Numbered from the stretch's first letter, positions 26,049 to 36,676 are shown. The stretch is DNA of 64,000 bases from an uncultured Pseudomonadales bacterium (GCA_943787425.1 CALSMJ010000001.1:248001-312000); one strand, 5' to 3'. Made by a program: numbers and translations. Notes: generated by a model from the letters alone, not told the origin.

Positions 26049-28270
26049 TTAGTCGCCGCCTGTCATCCACGTCATTTGCGGCAGTTCTTTTTCGCCGGCA
26101 GCAACCAACCGATCTTCTTCGGCGCGCGCCAAGACATAGTTCATGACATCACCCGATTGATCTCGCGTCAGCACATCGCCAAAACCCGCCATGCCGGCAG
26201 CAGAATACAGCCCGTCAATCACGATCTGATCCCAGATCGCGAGGGTCTCATCGTTCACGCGTCGCAAGTCTGCAATGGCGCCACCGGATCGAACCAGAAA
26301 GCCATGACACACGGCGCAATTTTCGTTGTAGGCTATTTCGCCTCGCGCGATGCTGACGGTATCAATGTCTTTGAGATCCCGCTTTGGAATGCTGCGATCT
26401 CGCACTGTGGGTGCAGGCAGTGCAGCCTCCCCACCCACCTTAAAGACCAAGAGCCGGCCTTCGTTGCTGTAGGTGAGTGACGCATGCTCTGCCACTGGTG
26501 GTAACGGCTCACCCCCAAACAAGTCGCCGCCACCTGTACCGGTCAGCACGGACACGTACTGCACGCCATCGAGCTCAAAGGTGATCGGCGGCGCAAGCAT
26601 CGACGTGTAGGTATTGAATTCCCAAAGCACCTCACCGGTCGCCTTATCGTAAGCGGTGAACATGCCAAGCGCATTACCTTGAAACACCAGACCGCCCTCG
26701 GTGCCCAAAACCCCGCCATTCCAATAATGCGGAATCTCAACCACCCATTGATCCTCACCCGTTAGCGGGTCGAAGGCTTTAAGGTATCCCTTAGGCGTGG
26801 GTTGTTCTGCGATATTGTCTAAGATCACTTGCGCTAAGCGGCCGAACTCAAGCCCCGTATTCCAACCCTTGGGCTTGTGTTTATAAACGCCGGTCTCTTT
26901 CCATTCAGACGCCATCTCAAAAAATAACGGGTTATCTTGCGCGGGAATATAAACCAGGCCTGCAGCTTCATCGACCGACATCGCTTGCCAGTTGTGCGCC
27001 CCCAATGGGCCTGGCAGGACCCATTTGCCTTTTTCACTGTAGTCAAGGTCTGGGTTTTCAACAGGCCGGCCGGTTTCCAGATCAACATGCGTTGCCCAGG
27101 TTACCGTTGCATACGGATTGGCAGCGAGTAATTCGCCGTCCGAGCGGTCTAGGACGTAGAAGAAGCCGTTTTTAGGGGCCTGCAGAAGCACTTTGCGGGG
27201 TTCGCCCTCAATCTCAAGCTCCGCCAAGGCCATGTCCTGAACCGCCGTATAGTCCCAATTGTCGCCCGGCGTTGTTTGGTAGTACCAATTCATCTCGCCG
27301 GTGTCGGCATCTAACGCCACAATCGAGGAAAGAAATAAGTTATCGCCCCCCCCTGGTGACCGGATCACCCGCGTCCAGGGTGAGCCATTGCCAACGCCAA
27401 TATACAACTGGTTAAAGTCCGGATCATAAACGATTGAGTTCCAGACGGTGCCGCCACCGCCGATCTTCCACCATTCTCCGCCTTTCCAGGTCTCAGCCGC
27501 CATCTCCATTTCAGGGCTCTCGAAAGGCAGGTTGGGATCCCCGGCACCGTATAGAACCGCCAGACTTGATCGCCTGACACCGCGTCATACGCTGTGACGT
27601 ACCCTCGAACGCCATACTCAGCGCCGCCATTGCCGATATAGACCTTGCCATTGGCGACGCGCGGCGCGCCGGTGATGGTATAAGGCTTATCGCGATCTAC
27701 TAAAGTGTCGATCTTCCAGATTTCGGCGCCCGTGCCCGCATCCAGCGCGATGAGGTGACCGTCCAAGCTGCCAACGTAAACTCGGCCCTGGTAGACGGCG
27801 ACACCCCGGTTCACCACGTCACAGCAAGCCCAACGTGCCCATTCGCCTGGCACTTTCGGATCATAAGACCATAGGGTTTCACCGGTTCTGGCATCGACGG
27901 CGTGAACGCGGCTCCAAGAGGTCGTGAAAAACATAATCCCGTCAACGACAATTGGGGTTGCTTCTAGTGCACGGTTGGTCCCCATATCTTTAAACCAAGC
28001 CAGTCCAAGATCGCTCACGGTTTCGCGATTGATTTGGGTCAAGGGTGAAAAGCGCGTCTCGCCATAGTTCCGGCCGAATGACAACCAATTACCGGGCTCT
28101 TCATCGGCCGCAATGATTCTCGCATCGTCGATTAAACCAACGGTCGGCTCTGGCGTTGTTACCCCTGGCGCAGCCCCAATCGATTCGGGGCTTGGTCCGC
28201 CATCGTTCGATAAAAAATAAATCGCGGCGCCGATGACCGCAACGCCAATGACTAAAAGGCCCTTATTCAC
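26049..28270 (-). pseudogene. PQQ-dependent quinohaemoprotein alcohol dehydrogenase, one frameshift
   Basis: A periplasmic eight-bladed propeller dehydrogenase with fused cytochrome c. The N-terminal frame has an anchor [35 protein letters not shown], the adjacent-cysteine disulphide [10 protein letters not shown] and tryptophan-docking repeats. The C-terminal frame has WDYTAVQDM (catalytic Asp region), further blades and the haem site CAVCHG near the end, with late methionines as candidate axial ligands. The frames join as [20 protein letters not shown] if one G is restored at the G-run complementary to 27539-27542, a typical homopolymer deletion. GTG 28270 follows AGGAGAAG. The enzyme oxidises alcohols and passes electrons to the respiratory chain. 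It fits with CYP153-generated alkanols. Confidence 0.88.
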
Positions 28271-28426
28271 AATCGCTTCTCCTACTTGATCTCAATCGAG
28301 GATACGGCTTGTGATCTACGATGACAATGGTCAATCACGGCCTAAAACGCGCTGCTTTTGATTGCTTATTTTCGATTGCTTCCTATACTTGCCTCGCCCC
28401 AGCCAGCGCTGGTCATCGTGATAGGA

Positions 28427-29831
28427 ATGGCCTTGAAAACGACTTTTGCCAAAGACCCGGTTGTTGACCGTTCGCTGCGCGCATCGATCAAGGATGGCGT
28501 CTTTTTCTCGACCATGGTTGGCACCAGTGAAAGCTACTTTGGCGCCTACGCTGTGCTCCTCAAAGCCTCAGCGCCCCAAGTCGGACTCCTTGCGTCCTTG
28601 CCGCCCTTGCTGGCCGCTTTTGGTCAAATCATATCGGTCTGGGCAAGCCACCGGCTTGGCTTTCGTAACCCAATCATTGTTGGCGGCGCGCTCATTCAAG
28701 TTCTTGCTTTGGTGCTGCTGATTGTGTTGCCAGACGTCGGACATACCACTTTCCCACTGTTGCTCGCTGCCGTCGTGTTGTACTTCGTGGGCCCTAATAT
28801 TGGCGCGCCACTTTGGGCAGGACTCATGGGACAGCTGGTTCCGGAGTCTAGTCGAGGTCGCTTCTTTGCGCGCAGAACCCGATTATCAACCATCGCGTCG
28901 TTTAGCGGCTTGATCATCGCCGGTGCCCTACTGCAGTGGTTCGATCAGCTCGATCTCGCACGATACGGCTTCGCCTGTGTTTTCGCCATCGGTTTGACCG
29001 CCCGATTGATCTCGGCCTATTACCTCAGCCAAGTTCAGGATCCGCAGAAACAACTGCCTAATCCAGCCGCCGCAACCAGCGCCGCTGCGTTTCCATCAAT
29101 AAAGCAAATCGCCGCAGATGCGGCCTACTTAAGATTTACGGCTTTCTTTGCCATGATGCAGTTTTCTGTCGCAATCTCTGGACCGTTCGTTGTGGTCTAC
29201 CTGCTCACGACGCTACAGTACTCCTACTTGGCGCTCACCCTGAATACCGCCGCATCCGTTCTTGTTCAGTTCATTGTGCTGAGCCGATGGGGCCGGTTAT
29301 CGGACCTGTTCGGCAATCGCATTATTCTCAGAGTCACCGGGTTTTCCATCCCATTTGTGCCGCTGCTTTGGACGCTCAATGATCACTTTATCTATCTCAT
29401 CGGTCTGCAGATGCTAAGTGGGCTCATTTGGTCCGGTTTTTCCCTGAGCGCAAATAACGCGTTATTCGACTTAACGACAGGCAGCTGGCCGCACAGGGCG
29501 CGTCGCCCTGCACAATTTACTGTCGAGCTTCGCGGTCTTTTCCGGTGCTGCGCTCGGCAGCCTCATCTTACTAAACTGGTCTTTGATTCAACCCCATCTA
29601 ATGGGTCTTATGACCCTGCCAACCCTCACCTTTACCGGCGTCTTTTTAGCCTCGGCAATGCTTCGACTCGCGACAGCCGCCGCCTTTTTACCTCGAATTA
29701 CTGAACCGCGCGCGGTTCGTCGGATGACCTATCATGGCCTTATTTTTCGCGTCACTCGGTTTTCACCCATCTCGGGCGTCATTTTCGAAGGCATTACTCG
29801 AATCAGAAAGCGAGACGACCCAACGAATTAG
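28427..29831 (+). pseudogene. MFS transporter, two frameshifts near the C terminus
   Basis: An inner-membrane major facilitator of about 470 residues when joined. It starts MALKTTFAKDPVVDRSLRAS and has helices such as VGLLASLPPLLAAFGQIISV and YFVGPNIGAPLWAGLMGQLV, with the loop PESSRGRFFARR typical of a bacterial subgroup of unknown substrate. After SLSANNALFDLTT (29470) the frame changes twice, near 29478 and 29511, before LHNLLSSFAVFSGAALGSLI and LASAMLRLATAAAFLPRITE ending at 29831. Each change is explained by a single missing base. The frame also extends upstream to 28358, but M24 fits relatives better. It is divergent from the PQQ dehydrogenase and may be regulated with it. Confidence 0.8.
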
Positions 29832-29921
29832 ACCCGTTGTAAACGGCTGCAGCTAAGAAGAGTTGACCCAGGAAAGCGGGTCATGTTTGACTCCCCGGAA
29901 CGTTGATGACTAGGACGATCG

Positions 29922-31115
29922 ATGAACCCTTTATCTGGCCTCACGGCGCTCGACTTTGGCCAAGTCTACAACGGCCCTTATTGCGGGTTTTTAATGGCCC
30001 AAGCGGGCGCAAACGTCATAAAAGTTGAATCCTTGAAAGGCGAAACACTGCGCTCGACCAACCCAAAAGCTTCCGCAACCTATCCCTTTGCGTTGCTGAA
30101 CGGCAACAAAAAGAGTCTCGCGGTGAACATTAAATCAGAGCATGGCCAGCAGCTCATACAACGCCTTGCCAAAAAAGTTGATGTGATTTCGGAAAATTTT
30201 GCGCCCGGCACGATGACGAAATATGGGATCGGCGGGTCCGCCCTGACGGCACTGAACCCTCGGTTAATTTATGCCTCTAGCACGGGTTACGGCAATGCTG
30301 ATGGACCTTATCGAGACTACTTGGGTATGGACATCACGCTCCAGGCCATCAGCGGCGTCATGAGCGTCACCGGCGAAGAAGGCGGCCCGCCGCTTAAAAC
30401 CGCAGCCGCGTTTGCCGATTTTATCGCAGGTACCCATTTGTACGCGGCGATTGTGACCGCCCTTTTGCGTCGAGAAAAAACCGGTCAAGGCGCCATCGTG
30501 GATATCTCGATGCAGGACTGTGTGTTCCCAACGCTTGCGACCACCATTGGTAGTTTCTATGCCCAAGGCAAGCAAATGCCTCGAGCTGGCAACCGTCATA
30601 CGGGCAATACCCTTGCGCCTTACAACACCTACGTCGCGAGTGACGGCTATATCGCCATCATTTGCATTCGGGAGGGCCATTTTAAGAAACTTTGCCAAGC
30701 GATGGACCGACCTGAACTCGCAGCCGATCCTCGGTTCCATAATTTTGCGGCGCGATGTCAGCATGTCATCGAGCTTGATGCTGAGATTACGCGCTGGAGT
30801 GCGCCTAAATCCCGCCAAACGCTGCTCGCCTTAACGCAAGCCCACGGCGTCATCTGCGCGCCGGTAAACCACTTATCCGAAGTTGTAAATGACCCGCATA
30901 TGACGGCTCGGGGCACCTTGCATCAAAGGCATCATGACAGCCTGGGCACGATTGCCCGAATGCAGACCCCGTTGCGGCTTTCAGAGGACACCCCGCCTGC
31001 GCTCACTGACCCAGCGTCTCTAGGGGCTCACTCAAGCGAGGTGTTACACGATTTGCTCGGACTCTCTCAGGACGATATTGCAACCTTGGTGAAGCAGGGC
31101 GCCATCGCCATTTAA
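29922..31115 (+). CDS. CaiB/BaiF family III CoA-transferase
   Basis: A 397-residue family III CoA-transferase that moves CoA between carboxylic acids through an aspartyl-CoA thioester. The start LSGLTALDFGQVYNGPYCGF, VIKVESLKGE, NKKSLAVNIKSEHG and DVISENFAPGTMTKYGIG are family blocks, and the catalytic aspartate is in YLGMDITLQAISG. The C-terminal half (TGQGAIVDISMQDCVFPTLA, HTGNTLAPYNTYVASDGYIA) is complete. It is convergent with the acyl-CoA dehydrogenase gene, suggesting a shared catabolic role: activation of an acid, then oxidation. The acid cannot be named. Confidence 0.92.
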   Translation: MNPLSGLTALDFGQVYNGPYCGFLMAQAGANVIKVESLKGETLRSTNPKASATYPFALLNGNKKSLAVNIKSEHGQQLIQRLAKKVDVISENFAPGTMTKYGIGGSALTALNPRLIYASSTGYGNADGPYRDYLGMDITLQAISGVMSVTGEEGGPPLKTAAAFADFIAGTHLYAAIVTALLRREKTGQGAIVDISMQDCVFPTLATTIGSFYAQGKQMPRAGNRHTGNTLAPYNTYVASDGYIAIICIREGHFKKLCQAMDRPELAADPRFHNFAARCQHVIELDAEITRWSAPKSRQTLLALTQAHGVICAPVNHLSEVVNDPHMTARGTLHQRHHDSLGTIARMQTPLRLSEDTPPALTDPASLGAHSSEVLHDLLGLSQDDIATLVKQGAIAI

Positions 31116-31172
31116 GACTTTGGCACCGCATTTGGAATTCATCAGGCGCGAGCAGATCTTGCGCCTTGACAA

Positions 31173-32348
31173 TTAATCCGGCAGGCCCAAGACCCGTTTC
31201 GCAATAATATTCATCTGAACTTCGTTGGTGCCACCGTAGATCGTAACCGCGCGATCGCGCAACCAACCTCGCGTTGCATCCAGCTCTTCTTGGTTAAATC
31301 CTTCGCCTTCCCAACCCACGCCCGCCAAACCGCGCAACTCGGATTTCAACGCGGAGGCTTCTTTGGCAATCGTTGAGCCAACCAATTTAAAGATTGAGGT
31401 TGTCGCACCTGGCGCACGACCGGATTTGGCTTCGGCCATGACGCGCTGAACGGTCAGTTGCATTGATTTTTCCAACATCACCTGCTTAGTGATTTTTTCA
31501 CGGGCTTCAAGATCCGTTATTCGACCCCCGGTTTCGCCCAAATAGTCAACGCCGATCTGGGCGTAAGGATTCAGTGTTTTGACCGCCTTCTTTCGTCTGG
31601 GCGCAGGCGCTGCGGATCGTTCGTATTGCAACAACCGCTTGCCCACCGTCCAACCTTTGTTGAGTTCACCCACCAAATTCGAACGCAAGGCAATGGCGTT
31701 ATCAAAAAACGTCTCACAAAACGGTGACGACCCAGAAATGAGGGGAATCGGTTTCACCGTGACGCCCGGTTGATGCATGTCTAGCAAAACGAAACTAATA
31801 CCATCGTGCTTCGAGGCATTGGGATCTGTTCGCACCAAAGCAAACATCCAATCGGCGTGATCGGCCCCTGATGTCCAAATTTTTTGACCGTTGATGACGA
31901 AATGATCGCCTTCCATCACCGCTTTCGTTTGCAAACTGGCAAGATCTGAACCCGATCCAGGTTCACTGTAGCCCTGACACCACCGTACCTCGCCGGAGGC
32001 TATTTTGGGCAGGTGCTGCTGTTTTTGCGCCTCCGTGCCAAACTCCATCAAGGTCGGACCAATCATCGCAAGCCCCATCCCCGTCTCGGGTGGCAAGGCT
32101 TTAATGGCGGCCATTTCCTCTTGGAAAACCCGGTATTGCTCCCCCGTCATTTCGGCGCCGCCATAGACTTTTGGCCACAGCGGTGCAGTCCACCCCCGCG
32201 CTGCGCAGGCATCCCGCCAGGCCCGAGCATCATCGGTATTATAAATCTCAAACGCATCCTCAAAATGAACCGGGCGATCTCGCATGCTCATCGGACAGTT
32301 GGCGTCAAGCCAGGCTCTGGTTTCTTCTCTAAACGTCTCGATCGTCAT
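31173..32348 (-). CDS. Acyl-CoA dehydrogenase
   Basis: A 391-residue FAD enzyme that makes 2,3-enoyl-CoA. Blocks seen: GPTLMEFGTEAQKQQHLPKI, the FAD-binding WCQGYSEPGSGSDLASLQTK, HFVINGQKIWTSGADHADWM and the C-terminal VTIYGGTNEVQMNIIAKRVL with the GGT flavin contact. The catalytic base is not placed with confidence: the usual glutamate near the C-terminal YGGTNE segment is present as NEVQ, while the middle-domain position of long-chain enzymes is less clear. ATG 32348 follows AAAGGAAG. The sequence resembles acyl-CoA dehydrogenases of steroid and branched-chain catabolism (FadE-like). Confidence 0.92.
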   Translation of the reverse strand: MTIETFREETRAWLDANCPMSMRDRPVHFEDAFEIYNTDDARAWRDACAARGWTAPLWPKVYGGAEMTGEQYRVFQEEMAAIKALPPETGMGLAMIGPTLMEFGTEAQKQQHLPKIASGEVRWCQGYSEPGSGSDLASLQTKAVMEGDHFVINGQKIWTSGADHADWMFALVRTDPNASKHDGISFVLLDMHQPGVTVKPIPLISGSSPFCETFFDNAIALRSNLVGELNKGWTVGKRLLQYERSAAPAPRRKKAVKTLNPYAQIGVDYLGETGGRITDLEAREKITKQVMLEKSMQLTVQRVMAEAKSGRAPGATTSIFKLVGSTIAKEASALKSELRGLAGVGWEGEGFNQEELDATRGWLRDRAVTIYGGTNEVQMNIIAKRVLGLPD

Positions 32349-32897
32349 AACTCTTCCTTTCGTTATTCATTCAAATTCTACTTTAGTGCCGCAGGTTCTG
32401 CAGATCGCCCTAGCGGTTATCAGCGTCTCATTAGCCTCATGCGCCCCTGCTGCTTGTCCTGCCGACCAATGCCTCTTTCATCTCAAGGGAAACTCTCCCC
32501 TGCAGCCAATGCTTTTGCAACCCGGCTTCGCGCGGCTTCATCCCGCGGTATCCAACCAACGCCACTGCCGAGTCCATTTTTTCGGCGTCTGCCCTGCCTC
32601 GCGCATCCAATCCGGCGACTTCTTTTTACCACACCCACCCGGGTCAGGATACTGACTCGCCCTCGCCGGCCGACTCTGAAAAGGCGCTTCGAACCTAAGC
32701 CCTAAATTTTGTCCTAACAATGTCCCTTACGACAATTAAGATAAAATCGATCTATGCCGGGCGCCGCCTTTGGCCAACTCGACCAGCTCTAGAAGGATCC
32801 CAATCATGATCGTTTCCTGCAAACACTTAACCCCACGCACTTGATTTCGTTTTGCGCGGACTAACGCCGCCTTCAAAGCATCCGCAACGGGGCTTGG
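32349..32897. other. 549-base stretch without a convincing gene
   Basis: This lies upstream of the acyl-CoA dehydrogenase gene and downstream of the 5'-nucleotidase gene. It holds open frames that overlap in several phases but none with a family match. The only item with a good ribosome-binding site is a 12-codon frame at 32806-32844 behind AGAAGGATC, which is too short to call. No terminator or repeat was found. Confidence 0.5.
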
Positions 32898-34454
32898 TTA
32901 TCGCAGCGTTTGCCGCCCCAAACTCGGCGCCACAACTTCGCCCTCGGATTCAAAGTACGCAACCAATACCTCCGACACCAACGCCTCAGACGTTGCAACG
33001 ACATGAGGCGTTAGAAGGTGATAGCCCTCGCCACCGGTTGCCGTAAAACTCCCCGTTGCCAGCGTATATTCTTTTGTATCAATGACAGGCAAATTATTGA
33101 TTTTAATCGATATAAGCCGATCTCCTTCGGGCTCTTTGAGCTCAGCCGTCAGCGTCAGACCTGAATACTGAGGCAATCCGTATTCACGCCGCAGCCCTTT
33201 TCTCACCACCTCTTTGAGCACGGCGCCGGTCAGCCTTACGGTCGATACGCGATCAAGGAAGGGAAAGACATTGCGAATTTGCTCAACCGTTACCGGACCC
33301 GAGGCCAAATCTGCCCGCAGTGCGCCGGGCGTAATCATACCAATATCCGTTTTTGCAAAGGCTCGCAACGCATCCGCCACCAGGTTGCCAACCACCGATT
33401 CCCGGTAATACTTTCGAGGGGCATGCCCCGCCAATGCACCAACGACGGCCGCTAACGCAGGGTGCTCAGACCGAGCCGTTTCGATTAAGTCCAAAACCGC
33501 CGAATCACTCGGCAATCGATCGGCATTTACGGGTACTAAATCAGCGGATAAAACCGTTAAAGGCTGGCCCGTTTGATAGCGCAGATTTAAGACCCCCAAG
33601 TGCATGCCTTGTCCAAAGGTTTCGACAATCAAGGTCTGCGTTTTCGGGTGTCGAACCGGTGTTTGCAAGCCGTGATCTGTATGACCCGCCACGATTAAAT
33701 CAATGCCGTCGACGGCGCCAGCTAAGGCATACTCTGCCTCAAAGCCCCGCTGCACCTCGGGGTCTGCTTCCTTATCCGTCTGCATCGGCGCCGTTCGCCC
33801 CTGGTGCGTCAGCAGGATCACAACATCCGCTTCCTGACGCAGTCTCGGCACCCAGTGGGCCGCCACCGTTTCTGGCGCAACAATGCTCAAGCCCTGGCGG
33901 TGACTCGGCATCATTGTATTGATAAAGGCATCAACGCCCATAAGCCCAAGCACGGCGACCCGAATACGGCCGACTTCTAAAATGACATAAGCTCGACCGA
34001 AGGGAATGTCCGTGTTCTCATAGAATATATTGGCGTTGAGCAGCGGAAAGCGCGCGCGTTGACTCACGAACGCGAGGGTCTGCCAGCCATATTCAAACTC
34101 ATGATTGCCGATGTTCACAGCGTCGTATCCAATGGCGCTGTAGAGGTCAAAAACCAAGCGGCCTTGGGTTGCCTTTGCAAGCGAGCCCGTAAACAGATCG
34201 CCGGCATCCAGCAGGAGTGATTTCGGCGCCTGCGCGCGATACTGCGCAATCAAACTCGCAAGCTTCGCCAGCCCACCAATGTGCGTCATATCCGAGCGCC
34301 AGGGCGCGGGTAAGGGTTCATAGACGCTTTCGATATCATTGGTGTACAGGATCTGAAAGGTCTCACCTTCAGCATCGGCCTCCCCGGCCTGGACCGGCAT
34401 AACAAGCCCTATCAGCAGCAATGTGCCCGCCAGCCCAAGAACGAGCGCCCTCAC
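32898..34454 (-). CDS. Secreted 5'-nucleotidase / UshA-family metallophosphatase
   Basis: A two-domain periplasmic nucleotidase. The N-terminal calcineurin-like domain shows YTNDIESVYEPL, LLLDAGDLFTGS, NIGNHEFEYG, VILLTHQGRTA and the metal histidines in VAGHTDHG. The 5'-nucleotidase C-terminal domain carries VGNLVADALRAFAKTDIGMI, TPGALRADL and the substrate stack FTATGGEGYHLL. The signal peptide is VRALVLGLAGTLLLIGLVMP-VQA. GTG 34454 places it at the N terminus. The frame extends to 34613, overlapping the monooxygenase stop, without a better start, so the start is uncertain. The first metal motif is D-I-E-S rather than the usual D-x-H, so one metal ligand is altered. It would salvage phosphate or nucleosides. 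Confidence 0.85.
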   Translation of the reverse strand: MRALVLGLAGTLLLIGLVMPVQAGEADAEGETFQILYTNDIESVYEPLPAPWRSDMTHIGGLAKLASLIAQYRAQAPKSLLLDAGDLFTGSLAKATQGRLVFDLYSAIGYDAVNIGNHEFEYGWQTLAFVSQRARFPLLNANIFYENTDIPFGRAYVILEVGRIRVAVLGLMGVDAFINTMMPSHRQGLSIVAPETVAAHWVPRLRQEADVVILLTHQGRTAPMQTDKEADPEVQRGFEAEYALAGAVDGIDLIVAGHTDHGLQTPVRHPKTQTLIVETFGQGMHLGVLNLRYQTGQPLTVLSADLVPVNADRLPSDSAVLDLIETARSEHPALAAVVGALAGHAPRKYYRESVVGNLVADALRAFAKTDIGMITPGALRADLASGPVTVEQIRNVFPFLDRVSTVRLTGAVLKEVVRKGLRREYGLPQYSGLTLTAELKEPEGDRLISIKINNLPVIDTKEYTLATGSFTATGGEGYHLLTPHVVATSEALVSEVLVAYFESEGEVVAPSLGRQTLR

Positions 34455-34557
34455 CCGTTGCCATCGCCCGATGATCCCTGATAACCAGCCAAACCGCCGC
34501 CCCCCTCGCCGCAGCGCAAGTCGTCGATCATCGAACCCGATGCGCAGGCGATCTGGC

Positions 34558-36180
34558 CTATGCAAACTCAAAACCACGATAGCCCTGCGCAACCACTGCG
34601 TCGCAAGCTTCACGATAGGCGCCTACACCGGCCGCATAGGGCATAAAAATTCTAGGTTTGCCCGGTACGTTCGCGCCCAGGTACCAAGAGCCGCCTTGGG
34701 GAAACAACGTTGCCTCGGCCACCATCTGTACATGGTCCATCCATTGATCTTGGGCTGCTGCTTCAGCCCTGATGATCCGTTGATTGTCAGCCCTCATTTT
34801 GGTTAAACAGTTCACAATCCAATCAACATGCTGCTCGATCGACACCAGCATATTGGACAGCACCGACGGGCTGCCAGGCCCGGTCACCATGAATAGATTT
34901 GGAAAGCCCGCACTCATCAAACCCAGATAGGTCCGCGGCCCTGCCCGCCATGCCGCGTCAAGCGCGAGGCCACCGACGCCTTGAATGTTCATATTCCGCA
35001 GGGCACCCGTCATTGCATCAAACCCGGTTGCGATCACAAGGGTATCGAGCTCGATATGCTCTTTGTCCAGCGCAATACCCTTGGGCGTGATCTCAACCAA
35101 AGGCGTTTCCCGCAAATTAACCAATCGAACGTGGTCCTGATTGTAGGTCTCATAGTAATTGATATCGACGCAGATTCGCCGGGTGCCAATCGGATGCGTC
35201 GTTGGGCAGAGCGCCGCGGCGGTCACGGGATCCTTAACCAGTGATCGGATTTTTTCGTGCACAAAGGCCTGAACGAATTGGTTGGCCTGAAGGTTCATCA
35301 AGGTGTCATTAATGACGGCCATAAACCGAGCGCCACCCCGCTGCCAAGCCGCCTCAAGCAAAGCGGTCGCAGCCTGCTCAGTTAAATCATTGAAAACAAC
35401 GGGATCAATCGGACCCGATCTTGGCAAGATATCTAGGTCACCAAAGCCCGAGCCGTTACCCGCGCGATGATTGGCGCGATGCGCCGGGTAATGTTGCTTA
35501 AATTCAGCCACCCAATCTGGGTCCAGCTCGTAGTTGTTGGCCGGTACGCTAAAATTAGGCGTTCGTTGAAAGACCGTCAAATGGGCTGCAGAGGCTGCAA
35601 TAACCGGAATGGCTTGAATCCCGGATGAGCCCGTTCCAATAATTCCAACCCGTTCTGATTCAAAGCTCACGGGTTCGTGGGGCCACTGACTGGCCTGATA
35701 GAAGTTTCCCTGGAATGTATCTAAGCCTGGGATATCGGGCCGTTGTGGCACAGACAAGCAGCCCGTTGCCATAATGCAAAACGCTGCGGTAAAGCGCTCG
35801 CCAACGGCCGTCACAATTTCCCAATGGCTTTGAGCTTCTTGCCAGATCGCCGAGGTGACTTGCGTATTAAACTGAATCAGGGGTCTTAACTGAAAGTAAT
35901 CGGCAACATGGCGGGCGTAGGATAAAATCTCGGGCTGCTGGGCGTACCGCTCTGACCATTGCCAGGATTGCTCCAACTCGCTTGAAAAAGAAAAAGAGTA
36001 AGCCAGACTTTCGGCATCACAGCGCGCACCGGGGTAGCGATTCCAATACCAGGTGCCGCCGACATCCGAGCCCTGCTCCAGAACACGCGTTGTGCGCCCA
36101 TGGCTGCTTAACTTATGGGCAAGGTACAAGCCAGCAAACCCCGCCCCGACCACGATCACCTCAAAATGTTGTTCCGACAC
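34558..36180 (-). CDS. Flavin monooxygenase, Baeyer-Villiger-like with altered fingerprint
   Basis: A 540-residue FAD/NADPH monooxygenase of the type I BVMO/FMO superfamily. The FAD site is VVGAGFAGLYLAHKL (10-24), with GGTWYWNRYPGARCD (41-55). The NADPH site is IGTGSSGIQAIP. The BVMO fingerprint F-x-G-x-x-x-H-x-x-x-W-P appears as FQGNFYQASQWP (156-167), so the conserved histidine is Q162. ATGFDA late in the sequence is the second FMO motif. GTG 36180 follows GGGAGGGAAA. Without the histidine it may be uncoupled, have other chemistry (N- or S-oxidation) or tolerate the change. It overlaps nothing at its start, and the 5'-nucleotidase follows downstream. Confidence 0.88.
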   Translation of the reverse strand: MSEQHFEVIVVGAGFAGLYLAHKLSSHGRTTRVLEQGSDVGGTWYWNRYPGARCDAESLAYSFSFSSELEQSWQWSERYAQQPEILSYARHVADYFQLRPLIQFNTQVTSAIWQEAQSHWEIVTAVGERFTAAFCIMATGCLSVPQRPDIPGLDTFQGNFYQASQWPHEPVSFESERVGIIGTGSSGIQAIPVIAASAAHLTVFQRTPNFSVPANNYELDPDWVAEFKQHYPAHRANHRAGNGSGFGDLDILPRSGPIDPVVFNDLTEQAATALLEAAWQRGGARFMAVINDTLMNLQANQFVQAFVHEKIRSLVKDPVTAAALCPTTHPIGTRRICVDINYYETYNQDHVRLVNLRETPLVEITPKGIALDKEHIELDTLVIATGFDAMTGALRNMNIQGVGGLALDAAWRAGPRTYLGLMSAGFPNLFMVTGPGSPSVLSNMLVSIEQHVDWIVNCLTKMRADNQRIIRAEAAAQDQWMDHVQMVAEATLFPQGGSWYLGANVPGKPRIFMPYAAGVGAYREACDAVVAQGYRGFEFA

Positions 36181-36242
36181 TTTCCCTCCCAAAAATAGTT
36201 TACGCCAGCATCCTCGCAACGCCTGCTTTTGCTGAAAAACCG

Positions 36243-36283
36243 AAGCCCGTCTTGAGGCGATTTGAGATCCAGCGGGCTTTTTT
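36243..36283 (+). terminator. Orphan terminator-like hairpin
   Basis: AAGCCCG and CGGGCTT are 7-bp arms separated by 23 bases and followed by a T-run on the plus strand. No plus-strand gene ends here; it lies 60 bases upstream of the monooxygenase start, antisense to it. It may end antisense transcription or be incidental. Confidence 0.3.
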
Positions 36284-36676
36284 AATCTTTTACCAGCTTG
36301 TGCGTCGACACCGATCGCCGCGGTTACGGTGAGCCGCTGTCGCCGGGCGCTCCAAAACTGCGTCCTGCAGCGCCAATCTCCATCATTTGCATTAAGGTGT
36401 TGCGCCTTTGACTGCTCCTAATCTATCACTCAAGTAGTTTGCGAGCACCCCTTACCCGTATGTCGCTCAACCAAAGCATAACCCGCATCAAGCTTGCCAC
36501 GCTCGATGCCTCGAAACTGCGGCTCGGTCTTGGCTGACAGCAAGGTTTGCCCACCAACATCAATCTGTTCGGGACGAGCCGCATGCCAGCGACGATCACT
36601 GCACGTACTTTTTTTCTTCGCCTTTTCGGCTCGCTTGACCCTGCCCAAAGTCACAAAACATTGGGGGTAATGGTTT

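Noticed and set aside
32806-32844. Twelve-codon frame behind a good Shine-Dalgarno sequence
   Set aside because: Too short and without conserved features. It cannot be told from chance.
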